DNA of 8,803 bases from CAYXDR01 sp046498185 (GTDB taxonomy: Bacteria; Desulfobacterota; DSM-4660; Desulfatiglandales; Desulfatiglandaceae). The position numbers and the translations under genes were made by a program. A model generated the notes under the pieces. That model was not told where the DNA came from, ran no database searches, and saw only the letters and a list, made by a program, of their open reading frames with translations. The DNA lies in NCBI GenBank assembly GCA_046498185.1, contig JAWOBE010000096.1:1-8803 (forward strand), given 5' to 3'. Below, piece by piece: positions 5,904 to 8,803 of this stretch (its first letter is position 1; the number at the start of each line of letters is the position of its first letter).

Positions 5904-6518
5904 ATGAATGATGAAAAGATACGTCTGCAGTTCCATCGCAAGAGGTTGCGCAGGCAACACGAAGACTCCGAAACGGTTGTGGTGGACGAATTAGGGCTCA
6001 AGCATGGTCGATGCAGGGCCGATATAGCCGTTATCAATGGCCATTTCGTCGGATACGAAATTAAGAGCGACAAAGATTCCCTGCGCAGGCTTCCTGAACA
6101 GATCAACGTTTATAGTGCAGTCTTTGACCGTGCATCGGTGATCGTGGGAGAAAAGCACGCTTGTGCCGTTAAATCCCTGATCCCGGGATGGTGGGGATTG
6201 ATCCTGACAACACAGGGACCGCGAGGAGGGGTGACATTCACGGTTGAACGAAAGGCTAGTCTGAATCGCTCGGTAGACCCATTCTCGGTAGCCCAACTCC
6301 TGTGGCGAGACGAGGTGGCGGGGGTGCTCGAAATGCTAGGTGCCGAGAAGAAGACCCTTCGAGCGCCCAGGAAGGTGCTGTACCATTGCCTTGCCTCAGA
6401 GATCGATATATCCGAACTTCGCAGACAGGTACGCATGTGCCTTAAGGCCCGAACAGGTTGGCGATATCCTGAACCACTTTCTCCAAGTGTTGGTTTGTCC
6501 CGACCTTGCGCCAAGTAG
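5904..6518 (+). CDS. sce7726 family protein (PD-(D/E)XK nuclease-like)
   Basis: A 204-residue protein counted from ATG 5904, chosen because AGG lies 9 bases upstream (5892-5894). The in-frame ATG at 5877 has no ribosome site and would add nine residues. It matches the sce7726 family by its core RADIAVINGHFVGYEIKSD and the downstream WWG and LLWRDE motifs. The core has the layout of a PD-(D/E)XK nuclease: Glu29 (VDELG), Asp40, Glu52-Ile-Lys54, then Gln66 and Tyr70 on the following helix. It may therefore cut or bind nucleic acid, but no member's activity is known to me. The C-terminus is basic (LRRQVRMCLKARTGWR). The last 77 bases overlap the 3' end of the beta-protein gene on the other strand. 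In annotation, sce7726 proteins take their name from a Sorangium locus next to sce7725, so linkage with the convergent gene fits. Family call firm; nuclease activity inferred. Confidence 0.85.
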   Translation: MNDEKIRLQFHRKRLRRQHEDSETVVVDELGLKHGRCRADIAVINGHFVGYEIKSDKDSLRRLPEQINVYSAVFDRASVIVGEKHACAVKSLIPGWWGLILTTQGPRGGVTFTVERKASLNRSVDPFSVAQLLWRDEVAGVLEMLGAEKKTLRAPRKVLYHCLASEIDISELRRQVRMCLKARTGWRYPEPLSPSVGLSRPCAK

Positions 6519-7527
6519 AAAGGTTGCCTGTCTTCTCTTTGCCCAGGCTGCAATTCCGGATGTACGCGTCCCCCATCGAAAAGCCCGAACCTCTGAAGTA
6601 GGGCGATGTGGCCAGTGTCCGGCAGTGATTACGGTACTGCTCAAATCCGTGATCGCGAACATTTGGCCCCTTAACGATGAACCATTTGTCGTCAATCGTG
6701 TAGCGGATCGTTGCAGATGGCCTCACCAGCCGCATGTCTACCCGTGGGACATCCTTGTGGTTGATTCCGTAGTCTCCGAACGTCGGAATCCGTACGCCCT
6801 GTTTCGCCAACTTAGCAGCAATCCCTTTGTATAGCAGCCATTCCCATCGCGGAAGCAAAGCCGGGCTACTCTTGACCTCCGCCATCGTCTCCGGGAAAGA
6901 GGTGCCCATGATTGTAATCGTCTTCCAGCGATCTTGGTACGGCAGGCGGGTCAGCAGGGCATGGACCAGCTTCGTGAAACCGTCGAGGGGCTCAAAATTC
7001 GGGGCGCCAAGATCGATGATAAAATCACACTGGTTTGGGCTCACTTTTAGCTGCTTCATGAGCGAATTCAAAATCGTAATCAGGTCTGGCTTTGCGACCT
7101 CAGCTAAGGTTACCCGAATACAGACTCCGCGGTTGTCCGTAGAAATGACACGATCGATTGCCCGCTGGTAGGTAGAGTCTCTCGCTATGCCAGTAACAGG
7201 AGTAGCAGAGCATTTACGGGTACGCAGTTCGTCGAAGACCGAGGTGACGGGGTGCGCCCCATTAGCCATAACTTTCTTTGCCGGAATGTGGATCAAGTCG
7301 ACGAGGCATGGTCGCCCCCATTTGTCCGCCACCCGCTTTCCGAATGGCTTGATGTGCTCGTCAAGGGTCTTCTTGTAGGACCGGGTCTCGAAATCAAACC
7401 CAATCTCGGGCACCTCGATCAGCGGAGTTACTCGCTCGCGAGAAGCCGCCGATAGCGCGGCGATAGCCATGTACTCGCCTTGCTTCCACTGCAGGCATGG
7501 AACGTAGTGTTTATGATCAAAGACCAT
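6442..7527 (-). CDS. Beta family protein (sce7725-like)
   Basis: A 361-residue soluble protein with no signal peptide or membrane helix. It is recognised as a beta family protein by the N-terminal pattern HYVPCLQWKQGEYMA (7-21), PLIEVP (35-40), the WGRPCLVDL strand (70-78), FIIDLG (169-174), FGDYGI (250-255) and a C-terminal GDAYI...WRKVGTNQH region (319-347). The alternating strands with Asp at their ends suggest an alpha/beta barrel-like fold, but no catalytic role is established. ATG 7525-7527 follows the TGA of the XRE/ImmA gene by 9 bases, with GAGGG as ribosome site overlapping the upstream stop region, so the two are one operon and probably translationally coupled. Its 3' end overlaps the convergent sce7726 gene. 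In comparable loci such proteins sit beside ImmA/IrrE regulators or sce7726 nucleases, which is the basis for calling them a module. Function unknown. Confidence 0.8.
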   Translation of the reverse strand: MVFDHKHYVPCLQWKQGEYMAIAALSAASRERVTPLIEVPEIGFDFETRSYKKTLDEHIKPFGKRVADKWGRPCLVDLIHIPAKKVMANGAHPVTSVFDELRTRKCSATPVTGIARDSTYQRAIDRVISTDNRGVCIRVTLAEVAKPDLITILNSLMKQLKVSPNQCDFIIDLGAPNFEPLDGFTKLVHALLTRLPYQDRWKTITIMGTSFPETMAEVKSSPALLPRWEWLLYKGIAAKLAKQGVRIPTFGDYGINHKDVPRVDMRLVRPSATIRYTIDDKWFIVKGPNVRDHGFEQYRNHCRTLATSPYFRGSGFSMGDAYIRNCSLGKEKTGNLSTWRKVGTNQHLEKVVQDIANLFGP

Positions 7528-7536
7528 GAGACACCC

Positions 7537-8803
7537 TCACTGAGCGAACTGCACATCCGGGAACTGCTTCCGCACCTCCCCACGCCCGACCAATTTACTC
7601 AGGATTACGTAGTTATTGGCTTCCTTCTGGATCCGCCCTGCCACGATCGCCGGGTGTATCCCGATTTCTTGGGCAAAATCGATTACGGACTCCTCAGTGC
7701 GGAGATAACGGGGAAGTGCCATCTCCCACTGCTTGTTCGGTATCATAAGGTCCCCAGCAAGCTGGTCTGTGTTCTTCTCCAGTTCATCTGGTTCAGACTC
7801 CAGATCATCGAAGAGCCCTTCCAGTTTTCCTTTCCGAAGATGGTCTCTAACGTGAACCAGTTCATGAATCAGGACAAACCAGAAGTTGTCAAGCCGGTCG
7901 TAGCGGAGTGTCATGCCTATAATGGGGCTTCCGCTGGGAAGCAGGAATGCTGCCCCGTCTAGATACGTCTGAGGCAGGTGCGGCTCCACAATCAAGGGGA
8001 TGCCAATCTCCCAAAGCGCATTTTGCGCACGACGGGGTCCTTCGTTTTCCCTGCTCAAATTCATTAGCCCCCTGAACCAATCAGAAGAGAGGGAACTCCG
8101 GGAGAAACTCGTGGGCGGTTGAACGTTTCGCCCGAGGAGCGTTATCCGGCACTGCCATGCCAAGAGAGCGTACTGGTCCATTTGAGCCCCAAATCGGACC
8201 TTATGCCGCAAAAACGCGTGCTGACGTCGGGGCATGGCCTGATGTACGAAGGCTCGCGCCAGCTCCACCCTATGCGCCATAGCAGCAGACAGTGAGCCAT
8301 CAAATCCCTTCAACCAGTGCCGTCGATACATCTCCTTGATCGGGAATAGATCCCACTGAATTTCAAGGCGGGACGGTTCGTCATGGCTCTGAGTGGGCTG
8401 AAACTCGGCAATTTCACTGATTTTCAACTCCAGCGCCTTGGCCACTTCCTCAAGCCTCCTTAGACTTGCAGTCGCGTAGCGGTCCGACTCATATCGCTGG
8501 ATCTGCTGTTCCTTCAGTCCCAGAGCCTCCGCAAGTTGCCGCTGCGATAATCCCTTCGAGATCCGTGCTCTGATAAGCAGCATCGGTAGTGCCTCAAGGG
8601 AGTCCGCTTCAAGAACCGTTACTGCCCCGGACTTGAGTGCCTCATATTCTTTCAACTGATCTGAAAGCGCATCCAACTCGCTCTGCAGGGCATCTATTTC
8701 GGCCTTAGCTATGACGGGGGAGCCGGTCCTTTGTGTGGCCTCATCCATATCGAAGGAATCCACGGCTTCCGCGAACTCGCTGTACTTCGCCTTTGAAATC
8801 TTA
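7537..8803 (-). CDS. XRE-family HTH / ImmA-IrrE metallopeptidase fusion (5' end outside window)
   Basis: A two-domain regulator-protease. Counting from the GTG at 8763: a charged coiled-coil segment (20-45), a helix-turn-helix (about 58-115, LSQRQLAEALGLKEQQIQRYE), a linker, and an ImmA/IrrE zinc peptidase (about 225-400). The peptidase carries LRYDRLDNFWFVLIHELVHVRDH: HELVH (300-304) is the HExxH zinc site, and Glu329, in the ELEKNTDQLAGDLMIP motif, is the likely third ligand. The frame stays open beyond 8763 to the window edge (KISKAKYSEFAEAVD). Relatives begin a few residues earlier with an N-E-R-Q-Y-type start, so the true start is probably just outside. Proteins of this class are repressors that, on a signal, cleave themselves or a partner repressor (ImmA cleaves ImmR in ICEBs1; IrrE/DdrO in Deinococcus). 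It leads the operon with the beta protein and probably autoregulates it, but the promoter lies outside the window. Confidence 0.9.
   Translation of the reverse strand, partial: KISKAKYSEFAEAVDSFDMDEATQRTGSPVIAKAEIDALQSELDALSDQLKEYEALKSGAVTVLEADSLEALPMLLIRARISKGLSQRQLAEALGLKEQQIQRYESDRYATASLRRLEEVAKALELKISEIAEFQPTQSHDEPSRLEIQWDLFPIKEMYRRHWLKGFDGSLSAAMAHRVELARAFVHQAMPRRQHAFLRHKVRFGAQMDQYALLAWQCRITLLGRNVQPPTSFSRSSLSSDWFRGLMNLSRENEGPRRAQNALWEIGIPLIVEPHLPQTYLDGAAFLLPSGSPIIGMTLRYDRLDNFWFVLIHELVHVRDHLRKGKLEGLFDDLESEPDELEKNTDQLAGDLMIPNKQWEMALPRYLRTEESVIDFAQEIGIHPAIVAGRIQKEANNYVILSKLVGRGEVRKQFPDVQFAQ

Noticed and set aside
6340..6834. Plus-strand 164-codon frame
   Set aside because: It lies in a different frame over the sce7726 end and antisense to the beta-protein C-terminus, both of which have family motifs.
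7480..7962. Plus-strand 160-codon frame
   Set aside because: It is antisense to the conserved ImmA/IrrE peptidase domain.
1..8803. CRISPR arrays, tRNA/rRNA genes, complete insertion sequences
   Set aside because: No regularly spaced repeats, no tRNA-like cloverleaf with CCA-end and anticodon arm, no rRNA signature and no transposase were found on either strand.

Overview
The window reads as a bacterial chromosome segment with mixed ancestry. Its left end (1-1404) and right end (5877-8803) are GC-rich. The middle is AT-rich and carries a large c-di-GMP signalling gene, long non-coding stretches, a broken DNA-bending-protein gene and repeated sequence. The split YeeE/YedE pair, the IHF-type gene and the sce7726/beta-protein genes would suit a Desulfobacterota or related proteobacterium, but no marker fixes the taxon. 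TGA is a normal stop here (it ends the first YeeE half and the XRE/ImmA gene), so genetic code 11 applies.

Region by region. (1) 1-846, + strand: two translationally coupled half-size YeeE/YedE sulfur-transport membrane proteins, the first cut by the window edge. (2) 843-1404: wreckage of a toxin-antitoxin locus on the - strand (a ribbon-helix-helix antitoxin and a PIN toxin that has lost its N-terminal half and its end), followed by a + strand reading frame with strong coding bias and no recognised family. (3) 1405-1820: AT-rich gene-free DNA containing repeat copy R1. (4) 1821-4004, - strand: a 727-residue membrane-anchored GAF-GGDEF-EAL protein with intact-looking catalytic motifs. (5) 4005-4740: leader DNA, a rho-independent terminator, and an IHF-alpha-type gene with a TGA stop at codon 60. 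(6) 4741-5876: gene-free, with repeat copy R2, a decayed-looking - strand frame and a large compound palindrome. (7) 5904-8803: a three-gene accessory module. An XRE-HTH/ImmA-IrrE metallopeptidase and a beta family protein form an operon on the - strand. A convergent sce7726 family protein with a PD-(D/E)XK-like nuclease motif lies on the + strand, and its 3' end overlaps that of the beta-protein gene.

The most interesting part is the right-hand module. A DNA-binding regulator with a built-in metallopeptidase, an uncharacterised beta protein and a nuclease-like protein are packed together next to decayed DNA, which resembles a defence or stress-triggered toxin island. Its function is inferred from domains only. 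A second signal is the pair of diverged direct repeats (R1, R2) around the c-di-GMP gene. They share a 12-codon stretch in which almost every difference is a synonymous third-position transition, so they look like relics of a once-translated sequence.
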